Shown: positions 28,458-37,580, counted from the first letter of the stretch. The stretch: 64,000 nucleotides of DNA from Virgibacillus halotolerans (GCF_016908515.1 NZ_JAFBEA010000011.1:1-64000), one strand, 5' to 3'. The notes: generated from the letters alone by a model not told the origin. Made by a program: numbers and translations.

Positions 28458-29252
28458 CTATTCTTTCATCCCTAATATCGCTCGATAAATATGTAAATCC
28501 TCATCTTTAAACACATTAAAGATAACGTTTAGTGCTGATCGGGTATCACTTAAATATGCCTTCACAGTCTGAATCGCAATTTCAGCCGCACGCCCATTAG
28601 GGAAATTAAATTCACCGGTTGAAATGCAACAAAAAGCGATCGTCTTTTGTTGGTGCTCATCAGCCAAGGCTAAACAAGAACGATAAGACGAAGCTAATAA
28701 TTTTTCCTTTAAGAGTGATACACCACGCCCGTCGATATAGGGACCGACTGTATGAATGACATAGTCTGAAGGTAAATTGTAAGCCTTCGTTATTTTTGCT
28801 TTCCCCATCGGCTCTCTGCGACCTTGTGCTTTGATCACTGCATCACATGCTAGCCTTAATGCTACACCTGCACGTGTATGGATCATATTGTCAATACAGT
28901 CATGATTTGCCTTCGTACAGCCTATAAAATCACTATTGGCTGCATTGACAATCACGTCTACTGCTAGACTCGTAATGTCGCCTTGCCATAAATATAGTTG
29001 CGGCTCTATCGCTTCCAAATCATTCAAGGCGGTTAATGTCCGTGCATTATTCCACTGCGTTAAGAAGGCATCCTGGACTCGGGTAAATTGATCTGTCACC
29101 GGTTCAGGCGGGCGAACATTACATAGTCCCCGAAATAAAGCTAATTTTTCCTGTGCAGTACCTCTTTCGTACTGATCCATTTTTTCCTTCGTATCTATGT
29201 TTTCTTCCAATAAATAGTCAATCAGATAATCTAGTCTCGCTTCTTGATCCAT
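28458..29252 (-). CDS. Zinc-dependent macrodomain ADP-ribosyl hydrolase
   Basis: The protein removes the ADP-ribose placed by SirTM. Its macrodomain core is preceded by a helical N-terminal part (about residues 1-80). The ADP-ribose site shows DVIVNAANSDFIGC, and the zinc-binding segment GCTKANHDCIDNMIH has the Cys/His/Cys ligands typical of the SirTM-linked Zn-macrodomain class; FCCISTGEFNFPNGRAAEIA is the second substrate loop (key ISTGEFNFPNG). 264 residues from the ATG at 29252, which follows GGGGTAGGAT; the longer open frame would overlap the preceding gene. Operon position two. Confidence 0.94.
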   Translation of the reverse strand: MDQEARLDYLIDYLLEENIDTKEKMDQYERGTAQEKLALFRGLCNVRPPEPVTDQFTRVQDAFLTQWNNARTLTALNDLEAIEPQLYLWQGDITSLAVDVIVNAANSDFIGCTKANHDCIDNMIHTRAGVALRLACDAVIKAQGRREPMGKAKITKAYNLPSDYVIHTVGPYIDGRGVSLLKEKLLASSYRSCLALADEHQQKTIAFCCISTGEFNFPNGRAAEIAIQTVKAYLSDTRSALNVIFNVFKDEDLHIYRAILGMKE

Positions 29253-29265
29253 TATCCTACCCCTA

Positions 29266-29619
29266 TTAAGAAATATATCTAGTGACACCTTCTAATTTGT
29301 TAAACGCATCTTCATCAACATCTGTTAATTTAATTACCCAATTTTCTTCTGGTTTCGCCGAATTTAAAAGTGTTGGTTCACTTATTAATGCTTCATTTCG
29401 CTCAACGACTTTACCAGCCAACGGAGAAGCCAATTCTAGAACTGTTTTCGAAGCTTCCAAATTTAAAATGGTATCACCTACTTCAAGCGTATCTGTATCA
29501 GCATCTGCGTATTCAACGAAACCAACTGTACCAATATCATCTTGTAATTCTGGCGTCATACTTATCGTAAAATCATCACCATTTTTTTCAATAAATAAAT
29601 ATTCACCACGTTTTTTCAT
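29266..29619 (-). CDS. GcvH-like lipoyl-carrier protein (GcvH-L)
   Basis: This 117-residue lipoyl-domain protein resembles the glycine-cleavage H protein but belongs to the GcvH-L class that accompanies SirTM. The lipoylated lysine is in [13 protein letters not shown], with the Glu-rich surroundings typical of lipoyl domains, and [20 protein letters not shown] precedes it (key VGFVEYAD). It leads the minus-strand operon GcvH-L, macrodomain, SirTM, LplA2, LLM. In the studied systems it is the substrate of both LplA2 and SirTM. The ATG follows AGAGGGA. Confidence 0.94.
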   Translation of the reverse strand: MKKRGEYLFIEKNGDDFTISMTPELQDDIGTVGFVEYADADTDTLEVGDTILNLEASKTVLELASPLAGKVVERNEALISEPTLLNSAKPEENWVIKLTDVDEDAFNKLEGVTRYIS

Positions 29620-29664
29620 CAGTAATCCCTCTTTCTCACTTAAATTTAAGCCTAATATATATAC

Positions 29665-29685
29665 AGTATAACATTCATTATGAAT
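29665..29685. promoter_or_regulatory. Palindrome and -10 element in the SirTM/OYE divergent region
   Basis: The perfect palindrome ATTCATTATGAAT (29673-29685) lies just upstream of a minus-strand TATACT (29670-29665) that could be the -10 box of the GcvH-L operon, with TTGTTA about 19 bp upstream as a weak -35. The palindrome sits where a repressor would block the promoter. The regulator is not encoded next to it. Confidence 0.5.
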
Positions 29686-29867
29686 AATCTAACAAAATAT
29701 CTTATTTTAGTGAAGGATTATCAAGATAGCGAACTCTGATAGCGTTTTACTATTTTCCAATCAACTATAACAGTGATCAAATCTGTATCAAATTGACATT
29801 GTTCTTAACAGGTGATAGGTTTAAATTAACATTAACAATTACACTTTACTTTAAGGAATTGGAGAAT

Positions 29868-31058
29868 ATGCAAATGAAAACAACGGAACAATACAGACCT
29901 TTATTTGAGACGATAGCGCTACCAAATGGGATTGAATTAGATAATCGTTTTGTCCTGTCACCAATGGTTACTAATTCTTCAACCGTTGAAGGTTATGTTA
30001 CGCAAGAAGACTTGTCTTATGCAAAACGACGCGCCCATTCAGCGCCCCTACAAATTACAGGTTCTGCTTATATTGAAGAATACGGTCAATTGTTTGAATA
30101 TGGTTTTGGTATCGATGATGACCATAGTATCGCAGGGCTTAAAAAACTCGCTCAAGCGATGAAAAAAGACGGTGCGAAAGCAATTATTCAATTAACGCAT
30201 GCAGGTCGTTTTTCTAAAATTTCGCTTAAAGACTTCGGTGTCGTTTATGGTCCAAGTGAAATGAACTTAAAAACCCCAATTGAACATACCGTCTTACCCA
30301 TGACCAAACGTAAAATCAGGCATGTCATTACCCAATATGCTGACGCAACAAGGCGCGCGATTCAAGCCGGTTTTGATGGGATTGAAATTTCAGGTGCACA
30401 GCGCTTATTAATCCAAACATTCCTATCCACTTTCTCCAATCAGCGTGACGATGAATATGGTGCCCAATCACTCGAAAATCGCTCACGTTTTGGGATTGAA
30501 GTGTTGCAGGCTGTTCAAAAAGTTATTGATGAAGAAGCACCTGCTGATTTTATTCTTGGTTACCGTGGTACGCCAGAAGAAACGCGGGGCCATGAAATTG
30601 GCTACAGTGTGGAAGACTTTCTTTATTTCATGGATCAATTAATGGAAGTAGCTGATATCCAATACTTAGCTACCGCAAGTTGGGGCAAGAATATTTATAA
30701 ACAAACCATTCGGCAAGGTAAATTTAAAGGCAAATGGATGAATCAAGTTGTGTTCGACCATATTGCTGGTCGTATTCCGGTTATGGCATCTGGTGGTATC
30801 AACTCACCAGAAAAAGCACTGGAAGCCTTTCAATTCGCTGATATGGTTGGGGCATCTACACCTTTCGTTACGGAACCGGAATTCGTTACTAAATTGGAAG
30901 CTGGTCGAGAAGATGAAATCAATTTAGGTTTTACGCAAGATGAACTAGCAGATTTAGCAATTCCTGAAAGAGCCTTTAAAGATATTGTCGAATTAATGGA
31001 TATCGGCGGCTCACTTTCAGATGATACGCGCAAGGAATTTAGTAAATTGCGTAAGTAG
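29868..31058 (+). CDS. OYE-type NADH:flavin oxidoreductase divergent from the SirTM operon
   Basis: The 396-residue TIM-barrel flavoprotein belongs to the Old Yellow Enzyme superfamily: LDNRFVLSPMVTNSSTVEG at the FMN site, IIQLTHAGRFS, GFDGIEISGAQRLLIQTFLS (key FDGIEISGAQ) and the C-terminal phosphate loop VMASGGINSPEKALEA. ISGAQ replaces the usual H-x-A-x-G-Y-L, so its active site differs from canonical OYEs. It is divergent from GcvH-L across 250 bp and probably co-regulated with the SirTM cassette. The ATG at 29868 or 29874 behind GGAG is the likely start. Confidence 0.9.
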   Translation: MQMKTTEQYRPLFETIALPNGIELDNRFVLSPMVTNSSTVEGYVTQEDLSYAKRRAHSAPLQITGSAYIEEYGQLFEYGFGIDDDHSIAGLKKLAQAMKKDGAKAIIQLTHAGRFSKISLKDFGVVYGPSEMNLKTPIEHTVLPMTKRKIRHVITQYADATRRAIQAGFDGIEISGAQRLLIQTFLSTFSNQRDDEYGAQSLENRSRFGIEVLQAVQKVIDEEAPADFILGYRGTPEETRGHEIGYSVEDFLYFMDQLMEVADIQYLATASWGKNIYKQTIRQGKFKGKWMNQVVFDHIAGRIPVMASGGINSPEKALEAFQFADMVGASTPFVTEPEFVTKLEAGREDEINLGFTQDELADLAIPERAFKDIVELMDIGGSLSDDTRKEFSKLRK

Positions 31059-31078
31059 TACTTGTTGTAAGATCAGAA

Positions 31079-31124
31079 AACATCAAACCTATTTTACTCG
31101 TTAAGAGATAAGGTTTGGTGTTTT
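31079..31124 (+). terminator. Terminator after the OYE gene
   Basis: ACATCAAACCT and AGGTTTGGTGT pair (one G-U) across an AT-rich loop and are followed by TTTTTT. It closes the plus-strand OYE gene. Confidence 0.8.
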
Positions 31125-31174
31125 TTGTGTTCATGCTACCTATAAATCCTTATACAACCACATAATATTAGCCC

Positions 31175-32251
31175 CTATTTTGTTAGCTCCTTAGTGGTCA
31201 AAAGTGGATAATCAATATAACCTTTCTCATCGCCACCATAAAATGTGGTACGGTCAGGTTCGTTAAGTGGAGCACTTTTTTTCAAGCGTTCTACAATATC
31301 AGGGTTAGCAAGAGCCCATGCCCCAATTGGTGCTATGTCAGCAAGATTATTATCGATATCAATACTAATGTCCGCTATCGGACGTCCTGCACGATTAACC
31401 AATAATGGATTTGACCAGATAGAACGTATTTTACGTAAAAGCCCCTCATTTCCTACATGCATGACGTGAAGGTATGCTAAACCTAATTTATCCAACTCGG
31501 AAACAAGATATTCATAAACTTGATCTATATGAACCCCTTCTTTAACGCCGCCAAGCCCTGCTCCTGGTGATATTCGGAAACCAACCTTATCTGCACCAAT
31601 TTCATCTATAACGGCTTTTGTAACTTCAATCGCAAAACGTCCCCGATTTTCAACGGATCCACCATATTCATCTGTACGAACATTAGAATTTTCTCCAAGA
31701 AATTGGTGAACTAAATAGCCATTCGCACCATGAACTTCAACGCCATCAGCTCCAGCTTCAATAGCCGCCCTCGCAGCTTTTCTAAAATCATCAACAACAT
31801 CCCTTATTTCTTCTGTACGTAATGCCCTTGGTACAGGAACATCCTTCTTGCCATCGGCCGTAAAAATCTGCTCTCCTGGAGCAACGGCTGAAGGTGCTAC
31901 CGCTTGACGATGATGCGGCGTGTTATCTGGATGGGAGGTCCTTCCTACATGCATTAATTGTATAAAAAGATGCCCCCCTTCTTGATGGACCCGATCAGAA
32001 ACATTTTTCCACCCTTGAATATGTGATTTGGTATAAATGCCCGGTGTATTCAAGTAACCTTGACCGTCTTCAGATGGTTGAGTACCCTCACTAATAATTA
32101 ACCCTAGCGAAGCACGTTGTCCATAATATTCAGGACTTAAATCTGAAGGTGTTCCATCAGTTAGCGCTCTACTTCTAGTCATTGGTGACATTGCTAACCG
32201 ATGTGGTAATTGCATATTTCCAACTATGATTTTTTCCCATATTTTTTTCAT
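31175..32251 (-). CDS. Alkene reductase, OYE class I (NemA-like)
   Basis: This FMN enzyme reduces activated C=C bonds and nitro or maleimide compounds with NAD(P)H. The 358 residues begin with KIWEKIIVGNMQLPHRLAMSPMTRSRA (key HRLAMSPMTRSRA) and contain LFIQLMHVGRTSH, DGVEVHGANGYLVHQFL with the substrate-binding His/Asn pair, YGGSVENRGRF and RISPG. These are canonical NemA/pentaerythritol-tetranitrate-reductase motifs, unlike the divergent OYE next door. It is a single gene; a decayed piece of a close paralogue lies at 63.12-63.22 kb. Confidence 0.93.
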   Translation of the reverse strand: MKKIWEKIIVGNMQLPHRLAMSPMTRSRALTDGTPSDLSPEYYGQRASLGLIISEGTQPSEDGQGYLNTPGIYTKSHIQGWKNVSDRVHQEGGHLFIQLMHVGRTSHPDNTPHHRQAVAPSAVAPGEQIFTADGKKDVPVPRALRTEEIRDVVDDFRKAARAAIEAGADGVEVHGANGYLVHQFLGENSNVRTDEYGGSVENRGRFAIEVTKAVIDEIGADKVGFRISPGAGLGGVKEGVHIDQVYEYLVSELDKLGLAYLHVMHVGNEGLLRKIRSIWSNPLLVNRAGRPIADISIDIDNNLADIAPIGAWALANPDIVERLKKSAPLNEPDRTTFYGGDEKGYIDYPLLTTKELTK

Positions 32252-32426
32252 CCTATACTATCCCCTTATTTTTATATAATGGCATACTACCTCAAAATCA
32301 ACGCTTATTCTTTATCGAACTTTTTTGATCCGCAAAGTACCCAAGCCTACGGGAAAAACTTCACTTCCAGTTATTTTTACCTTTTTCAATTTATTCACTC
32401 CTCGTAACAACCTGCTATTTCTCAAT

Positions 32427-33031
32427 TTAACGAGAAAGAGGCATTCTATATAACTTATCGTCATTTTCCTTTTCGATTCCTCGACCATCTAAGTTATTAC
32501 TAATAAAGTACAGATTTTCATCCCCAACGTATATATCCCGAATACGACCAAGATCTGTTACCAGTTCTCGATATTCATTCTTTTCTAAATCAAACTCCAA
32601 AACGGCACTTCCTCTGAGCGCTGCAACATATAATTTTTCATTATCATATGCCATTCCAGATGGCGCCCATGTTGCTTCATTTCCAGAAGTAAACAAAGGT
32701 GAAATCATATTTTCCCGCTCTTCCCTACCTTCAATAACCGGCCAGCCATAGTTTTGACCAGCTTCAATTAAGTTCACTTCATCATTGGCATTATCACCAT
32801 GCTCGCTGGCATACATCGTACCGTCGAGAGACCATGTCATTCCTTGTGGATTCCTTCGATGGACCAGGGAACATCCAAACTTTCCGCAATAACTTCCAAA
32901 TTGTCTATAGATAAAGATAGTTCCTCTGTTTGCTTATCCTCAGGGTTATTAGAAGAACCTTGTTGCTCATTTTCAGTACACCCCGTTATGAAGAAGATAA
33001 CAGTAATTGAGATTGCTAAAACTTTTTTCAC
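32427..33031 (-). pseudogene. PQQ-type sugar dehydrogenase (GSDH), internally deleted
   Basis: The 5' part (33031-32837) encodes a lipoprotein signal with lipobox FFITGC and the start of the domain ([17 protein letters not shown]). The 3' part (32840-32427) encodes the end of the same family ([38 protein letters not shown]). The two overlap in different frames: the 5' frame reads SIEGIHKE-stop where the 3' frame reads NPQGMTW. About 170 central residues of a normal 360-residue protein are missing. I infer a deletion with frameshift, so the glucose/sorbosone dehydrogenase-like product is lost. Confidence 0.85.
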
Positions 33032-33095
33032 TTTAAATACTTCCCCCCCCTCATTGTCTTCATTCTATTGCTCACTTTCAACTCTAAAAAAAGAA

Positions 33096-34268
33096 CTATG
33101 CAGCATGCTTATACAATGAATTCCGAAGTATAATACATATAAAACCGATTACCAATGATAGTACACCTACGAATAAAATATACTTCGTTCCCAATTGGGC
33201 AATGATAACCCCTGCTACACCAGCACCAATCGTAGTACCTAAGTTAACTGAAGTCAGGAATAACCCATTTGCGAAATCTGGAGCCTTTGGAGCCGCGGAC
33301 ATCATCCAATATTGATTGATATTTGCACCAACCCCACCAAGTATCCCCCAAACTAAAATAATAATAGCAGTAGGTACCGTAAGTTCAGCCACAAAGTAAA
33401 AGATAAGATAAACAGCAGCTAATACAATGGGAAAGATCGTTACAGAACGGATTGGATAGTCTGTAAGTAATCTCCCTGCAATCATATTCCCGACAATATT
33501 AGCCAGCCCATATACAAGTAACATGATACTGATGACGTTTGCCGACATATTCGTTACCACACCCAAATATTCGGCGAGATAACTATATACCCCAAAAATG
33601 GCTGCGTTTAAGAAAAGAACAGCCAAAATAGAAAGCCATGTAATGCCATGCGTTAAAATCTTTAGCTGGGAACCATATGAGAGACTTTCCTGTACTGGCA
33701 TGGAAGGTACGTAAATCAATGTTGCAATGAAGGTGAAAATATTTACAACAGCGAAAAAGGACATCGCCACTTCAAGTGAAACTGTATTTGCAAGAAAGCT
33801 TACAACTGGAACACCTAAAACCATGCCTGCGGAAACCCCTATAAATACTTTAGAGATTGCCTTTGGAGCTTCTTTTTCACTAACAGAAGCTGCAGCAACG
33901 GATAAAGCTATCGAGACATAAACAGGATGGAAAAAAGCTGGTATCACACGTGCTACTAAAACAACCGTAAAATGGCTTGTAAAGACGGAAATAATGTTAC
34001 TAATAATGAAAATAGCTAGTACCAGCAACATGACTTTTTTTCGATTGATACGAGAAAACACTAATGGCAGCGTTGGTCCTGAAATGGCAATGCCTAGCGC
34101 AAAAAGACTAACCAATAAACCAGCTGTCGAGACACTGACATCAAAATAATCGGCTAAATTAGGAAGAATGCCAATGACACCCATTTCGGTATTAATAATA
34201 CCAAACACGCCAACTCCCAAGATAAATATAAGTAAATTTTTAGAGTGCTTCATAAAATATTGTTTCAC
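33096..34268 (-). CDS. MFS transporter, DHA1 family (AraJ/YdhP-type)
   Basis: The 390-residue protein has about twelve helices. LIFILGVGVFGIINTEMGVIGILPNLADYF (key FGIINTEMGVIGILP) matches the start of sugar- or drug-efflux DHA1 permeases of the AraJ/YdhP group, and PLVFSRINRKKVML is the helix 2-3 loop. It starts at GTG overlapping the stop codon of a 75-residue open frame (TAGTG), so it may be translationally coupled to the upstream RibD-like gene unit. The substrate is unknown. Confidence 0.85.
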   Translation of the reverse strand: MKQYFMKHSKNLLIFILGVGVFGIINTEMGVIGILPNLADYFDVSVSTAGLLVSLFALGIAISGPTLPLVFSRINRKKVMLLVLAIFIISNIISVFTSHFTVVLVARVIPAFFHPVYVSIALSVAAASVSEKEAPKAISKVFIGVSAGMVLGVPVVSFLANTVSLEVAMSFFAVVNIFTFIATLIYVPSMPVQESLSYGSQLKILTHGITWLSILAVLFLNAAIFGVYSYLAEYLGVVTNMSANVISIMLLVYGLANIVGNMIAGRLLTDYPIRSVTIFPIVLAAVYLIFYFVAELTVPTAIIILVWGILGGVGANINQYWMMSAAPKAPDFANGLFLTSVNLGTTIGAGVAGVIIAQLGTKYILFVGVLSLVIGFICIILRNSLYKHAA

Positions 34269-34495
34269 TACTTTCTATTTCTACAATCATTCAGTATTGC
34301 TAGCCATTCATTGAAAAGAAGGATTGAAATTCTAATGGATGACCTACTTCTCTCCCTAAGGCTTATTAAGTATTCACTAAGAAAGGCTTGAATACTGCTG
34401 GGAGCTGGCCCATTGAGTAAATAGCTAATATCATTTATAACTTGCTTTTCGCTCTCGTCAGGATTCACTTCTTTTTTACAGCATAGCGAATCCAT
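34268..34495 (-). CDS. Small hypothetical protein between RibD-like gene and MFS
   Basis: The frame encodes up to 75 residues (about 66 from a GTG that avoids most of the overlap) and is flanked by overlaps on both sides: 31 bp with the RibD-like gene and the TAGTG junction with the MFS gene. No family was recognised; it is mostly helical, with SLLNGPAPSSIQAFLSEYL-like LNGPAPSSIQAFLSEYL. It could be the remaining C-terminal end of a lost regulator or a genuine coupled peptide. Ribosome site weak. Confidence 0.35.
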   Translation of the reverse strand: MDSLCCKKEVNPDESEKQVINDISYLLNGPAPSSIQAFLSEYLISLRERSRSSIRISILLFNEWLAILNDCRNRK

Positions 34496-35187
34496 AATGT
34501 ACCGTGTTCCAATTTCTCAACCGATTTAAGTTGAAAAGCTGTTTCTTTCATGCTGGAGTATGGTTCTTTTGCGACGAAGAAACGGTTGCCATTTGGATCA
34601 GCATTTGCGATAGGAGCCAAGATGACGCTGACCTCATCAACTAGTCCGTTTTGAACGAAAGACCAGTTGATTGTTCCGCCTCCTCCAACCATCATTCGCT
34701 TAATATTGAACAGGTTATAGAACTTGTCAAGCATCACTCCATAATTAATTTGCTCTTTACCGGCAACGATATAGGATATCTTTTTCTTTCTGAGAAAGTC
34801 TTTATAAGCGTTTGATGCCTGCTCCGTTAAAATTTCTATAATGTGAGAAGATACATCGCCATAGCCAAAAGTATTCTCTTCAAAGGCTAATTCTCCTCGT
34901 GGGTCAATCGATAAATAATACATAGGAGCATTGGAATATGCTACATAATCTCCTTCAGGTACGAGAACCGCGTTTTCATCTAAAACTGGTTTCTTGTAAA
35001 ACGTAATATTGTCTTCTGTCGATGTTTTACCGTTTAAGTAGCCTTGTATTTCAAACTGTTGTTTTTCAGGGTCCAATGAAATTTCTTGATATTGGCGACT
35101 TGCTTCCTCAAACTCTCGTAAATCCATCACACCGATATTACCATCGATGGAGGTGTGTGTGTGGATAATAACATATGGTTTTTGCAT
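34465..35187 (-). CDS. RibD C-terminal domain protein (dihydrofolate-reductase-like)
   Basis: The 240-residue protein belongs to the RibD_C family of NADPH-dependent reductases. HTSIDGNIGVMD near the start, MMVGGGGTINWSFVQNGLVDEV (key VGGGGTINWSF) and EVSVILAPIA are the family signatures. Such stand-alone proteins are related to riboflavin-pathway reductase and DHFR, but their substrate is mostly unknown; no rib genes lie nearby. The ATG follows GGGGAGG. It is the first gene of a probable unit with the small frame and MFS transporter downstream. Confidence 0.85.
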   Translation of the reverse strand: MQKPYVIIHTHTSIDGNIGVMDLREFEEASRQYQEISLDPEKQQFEIQGYLNGKTSTEDNITFYKKPVLDENAVLVPEGDYVAYSNAPMYYLSIDPRGELAFEENTFGYGDVSSHIIEILTEQASNAYKDFLRKKKISYIVAGKEQINYGVMLDKFYNLFNIKRMMVGGGGTINWSFVQNGLVDEVSVILAPIANADPNGNRFFVAKEPYSSMKETAFQLKSVEKLEHGTLWIRYAVKKK

Positions 35188-35232
35188 GCATTTTCCTCCC
35201 CAAATAATCAGATCTTTTTAGTTTTAAATTCC

Positions 35233-35738
35233 TTACTCTATGTCAATCGTTACCTCAATATCACCTGGATAATTCTCCAGTACTTCCACGCCTTCCAAAA
35301 TCTCACCCATTTTCACAAGTCCATGAAGCGGTTCTTGATCTCCTTCGTAGTAAATGACGAAGGCTTCACCGGGTGTCCAGTAGGAAATATCTCCTTTGCT
35401 GAAATGTGCAACATTTGTATCTTCGACCGCTAAACCGCTTATTTCTATATATTTTTCACGACGATGCAGGTCATGCATCGTAACCGTCATTGGAAGCTGT
35501 TCCATAAAGTCTCTAGTTGTTCCATTGTCTTCTAATGTTGCCTTCAATTGTTCATTCCCAAATGTAATTGCTACATGTCGATTCTCCATGTATGCGGAAT
35601 CCCCCTTATTGGATGGCATCGTGTTTTCTTGTTCCACTTCTTGCCAGTTTCCTCTCTATCTAGTCCACTGCACCCTAACAGTAGCAGCAGACTTAGAAAA
35701 ATAAACAACCAAATATGCCATCGCTTGATCAATTTCAT
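35233..35738 (-). pseudogene. Cyclophilin-like lipoprotein gene with N-terminal frameshift
   Basis: The 5' frame (from 35738) encodes a lipoprotein signal, IFLSLLLLLGCSGLDREE. After the segment GAGGAAACTGG near 35680 the reading continues in another frame as NWQEVEQENTMPSNKG and the cyclophilin-like fold domain (ITFGNEQLKATLEDNGTTRDF, key ATLEDN; SKGDISYWTPGEAFVIYY, key GDISYW; EILEGVEVLEN). In similar proteins signal and domain are one frame, so a one-base indel is inferred. The domain alone could still start at a GTG at 35637, without a signal. Sequence error is an alternative. Confidence 0.7.
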
Positions 35739-35742
35739 ATGC

Positions 35743-36480
35743 TTAAACAGGCTGGGTAGTCGGGCGAACAATCATATCACTTATTGCCATTCGTTCTGGT
35801 GTATCAATCGCAAATACAACAGCAGATGCAATATCTTCTGGAACTAAGCCCCATTCTTTTTGTGATTGATGGAGATCTTCTGAAACCTGCTTATCACTAA
35901 TGGTTTTGTACAGCTCAGTTGCAACTGCCCCTGGCGAGATGATAGTTGATTTAATGTTATTTTCCCTTTGCTCCTGTCTTATTCCTTCCATAATCGCGCG
36001 TACTGCAAATTTTGTTCCGCAATACACAGCTGATTCGGGATAGACAACATGCCCTGCTACAGAATCCGTTGCAATAATATGCCCTGACTTTTGCTTCGCC
36101 ATAATAGGTACGACTGCAGCGATTCCGTTTAACACACCCATGATATTGATATCAAGCATTCTCTGCCATTCATCACGACGTCCTTCGATAATTGGTGCGG
36201 TTGGCATAATACCTGCATTGTTGTAAAGCACATCAATTCTTCCGTAAATGTCCATCGCGAGATCTACAACCTTTTTGACATCTTCATTGTTGGTTACATC
36301 TACTTGTTGGATATGAATGTCCACCTTGGGATAAGCTTCTTTGATTGCTTCGAGACGATTTAATCGACGTGCAGCAATAATCAACTTGGCCCCTTTTTCC
36401 GCAAGCAACTTAGAAGTTGCTTCACCAATCCCACTGGACGCACCCATAATAATAGTCACTTTATCTTTCATTGCCATCAT
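35743..36480 (-). CDS. SDR-family oxidoreductase (YdfG-like)
   Basis: This short-chain dehydrogenase has the cofactor motif GASSGIGEAT, NNAG, the active-site stretch ATDSVAGHVVYPESAVYCGTKFAV (S, Y and K of the triad; key YCGTKFA) and SPGAVATELYK. 245 residues. It resembles YdfG/serine-3-dehydrogenase-like enzymes, but the substrate is not evident. The start is the ATG after GGGGGAG. It is divergent from a LysR regulator 116 bp away, which makes it a likely target of that regulator. Confidence 0.9.
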   Translation of the reverse strand: MMAMKDKVTIIMGASSGIGEATSKLLAEKGAKLIIAARRLNRLEAIKEAYPKVDIHIQQVDVTNNEDVKKVVDLAMDIYGRIDVLYNNAGIMPTAPIIEGRRDEWQRMLDINIMGVLNGIAAVVPIMAKQKSGHIIATDSVAGHVVYPESAVYCGTKFAVRAIMEGIRQEQRENNIKSTIISPGAVATELYKTISDKQVSEDLHQSQKEWGLVPEDIASAVVFAIDTPERMAISDMIVRPTTQPV

Positions 36481-36539
36481 TAAACTCCCCCTTTGCGTCA
36501 TTTACCTTCTCAGTAACATCATAAGATGATATGATTCAG

Positions 36540-36563
36540 ATATCAAATACCTATATCAAATAC
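36540..36563. promoter_or_regulatory. Direct repeat in the SDR/LysR divergent region
   Basis: ATATCAAATAC occurs twice, 13 bp apart from start to start, between the divergent SDR and LysR genes. It could be part of a LysR binding region, though LysR sites are usually interrupted palindromes. Confidence 0.35.
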
Positions 36564-36596
36564 TTTAGTATGCATAATAGGCATAGGAGGGTTTTT

Positions 36597-37499
36597 ATGG
36601 AGATTCGATTATTACGTTACTTCATTGCCGTCGCGAACCAACAAAATATTTCAGCGGCAGCAAAACATTTACATATATCCCAACCCACATTATCGAGACA
36701 ATTAAGTGACTTGGAAGCAGAATTGGACACCACTTTGTTCACCAGAGGAAATCGGAAAATTATTTTAACAGAAGAAGGGATGTTTTTACTAACAAAGGCG
36801 AAAGAAATCGTGGAGTTAGTCGACAAGACAGAAGCAAATTTTAATCAGCCAACAGAAATAATTAGTGGAGAAATATACATCGGTGGCGGTGAAACCGAAG
36901 CAATGCATTTTATCGCTGAAACGTTAAAAGGTTTACTGAAGGACCATCCAGCCATTCAATTTCATTTATACAGTGGAAATGCTGACGACATTACAGATAA
37001 ATTGGACAGTGGATTATTGGACTTTGGTATTGTCATCGAACCAACAGATAAACAAAAATATGATTACATGCAGTTACTAGCGAAAGATGTTTGGGGTGTA
37101 TTAATGCGCAAAGATAGTCCTTTGGCGCATAAACCATCGATTCAACCAGCGGATTTAATAGATAAACTTTTAATCATTTCTCGTCAAACAACCGTCGATA
37201 ATGAGCTATCCGGATGGTTTGGACAGGACATTAAGAATCTCAATATTACCGGAACGTATAACTTGCTTTATAATGCCGCCCACATGGTTGAGGCGGGGCT
37301 TGGATATGCTTTGTGCATAGATAAACTGATCAACACATCGGGGGACAGCAAACTTTGCTTTAAACCTCTGGGTCCTAAATTACATGCAGGATTAAATATA
37401 ATCTGGAAAAAACATCAAGTATTCTCTACAGCAGCAAGTGAATTTTTAGATCAAATCCGATATCATATTGAAAAACATAATCAAAATGAATGGAGGTAA
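36597..37499 (+). CDS. LysR-family transcriptional regulator
   Basis: The 300-residue protein has the winged helix: MEIRLLRYFIAVANQQNISA, AAKHLHISQPTLSRQLSDLE and LFTRGNRKIILTEEG, followed by a periplasmic-binding-like effector domain (GEIYIGGGETEAMH). I chose the ATG preceded by AGGAGGG; an upstream start in the same frame adds 22 residues without support. It is divergent from the SDR gene, the classical LysR arrangement, so it probably regulates that gene. The effector is unknown. Confidence 0.92.
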   Translation: MEIRLLRYFIAVANQQNISAAAKHLHISQPTLSRQLSDLEAELDTTLFTRGNRKIILTEEGMFLLTKAKEIVELVDKTEANFNQPTEIISGEIYIGGGETEAMHFIAETLKGLLKDHPAIQFHLYSGNADDITDKLDSGLLDFGIVIEPTDKQKYDYMQLLAKDVWGVLMRKDSPLAHKPSIQPADLIDKLLIISRQTTVDNELSGWFGQDIKNLNITGTYNLLYNAAHMVEAGLGYALCIDKLINTSGDSKLCFKPLGPKLHAGLNIIWKKHQVFSTAASEFLDQIRYHIEKHNQNEWR

Positions 37500-37580
37500 A
37501 TTGTTTCCTGAACAGGATTCCTTTTTGATATAATGAAGCAATACCAAAAGTAAAAGGTTGGGATAGATATTTTAAAGCGA

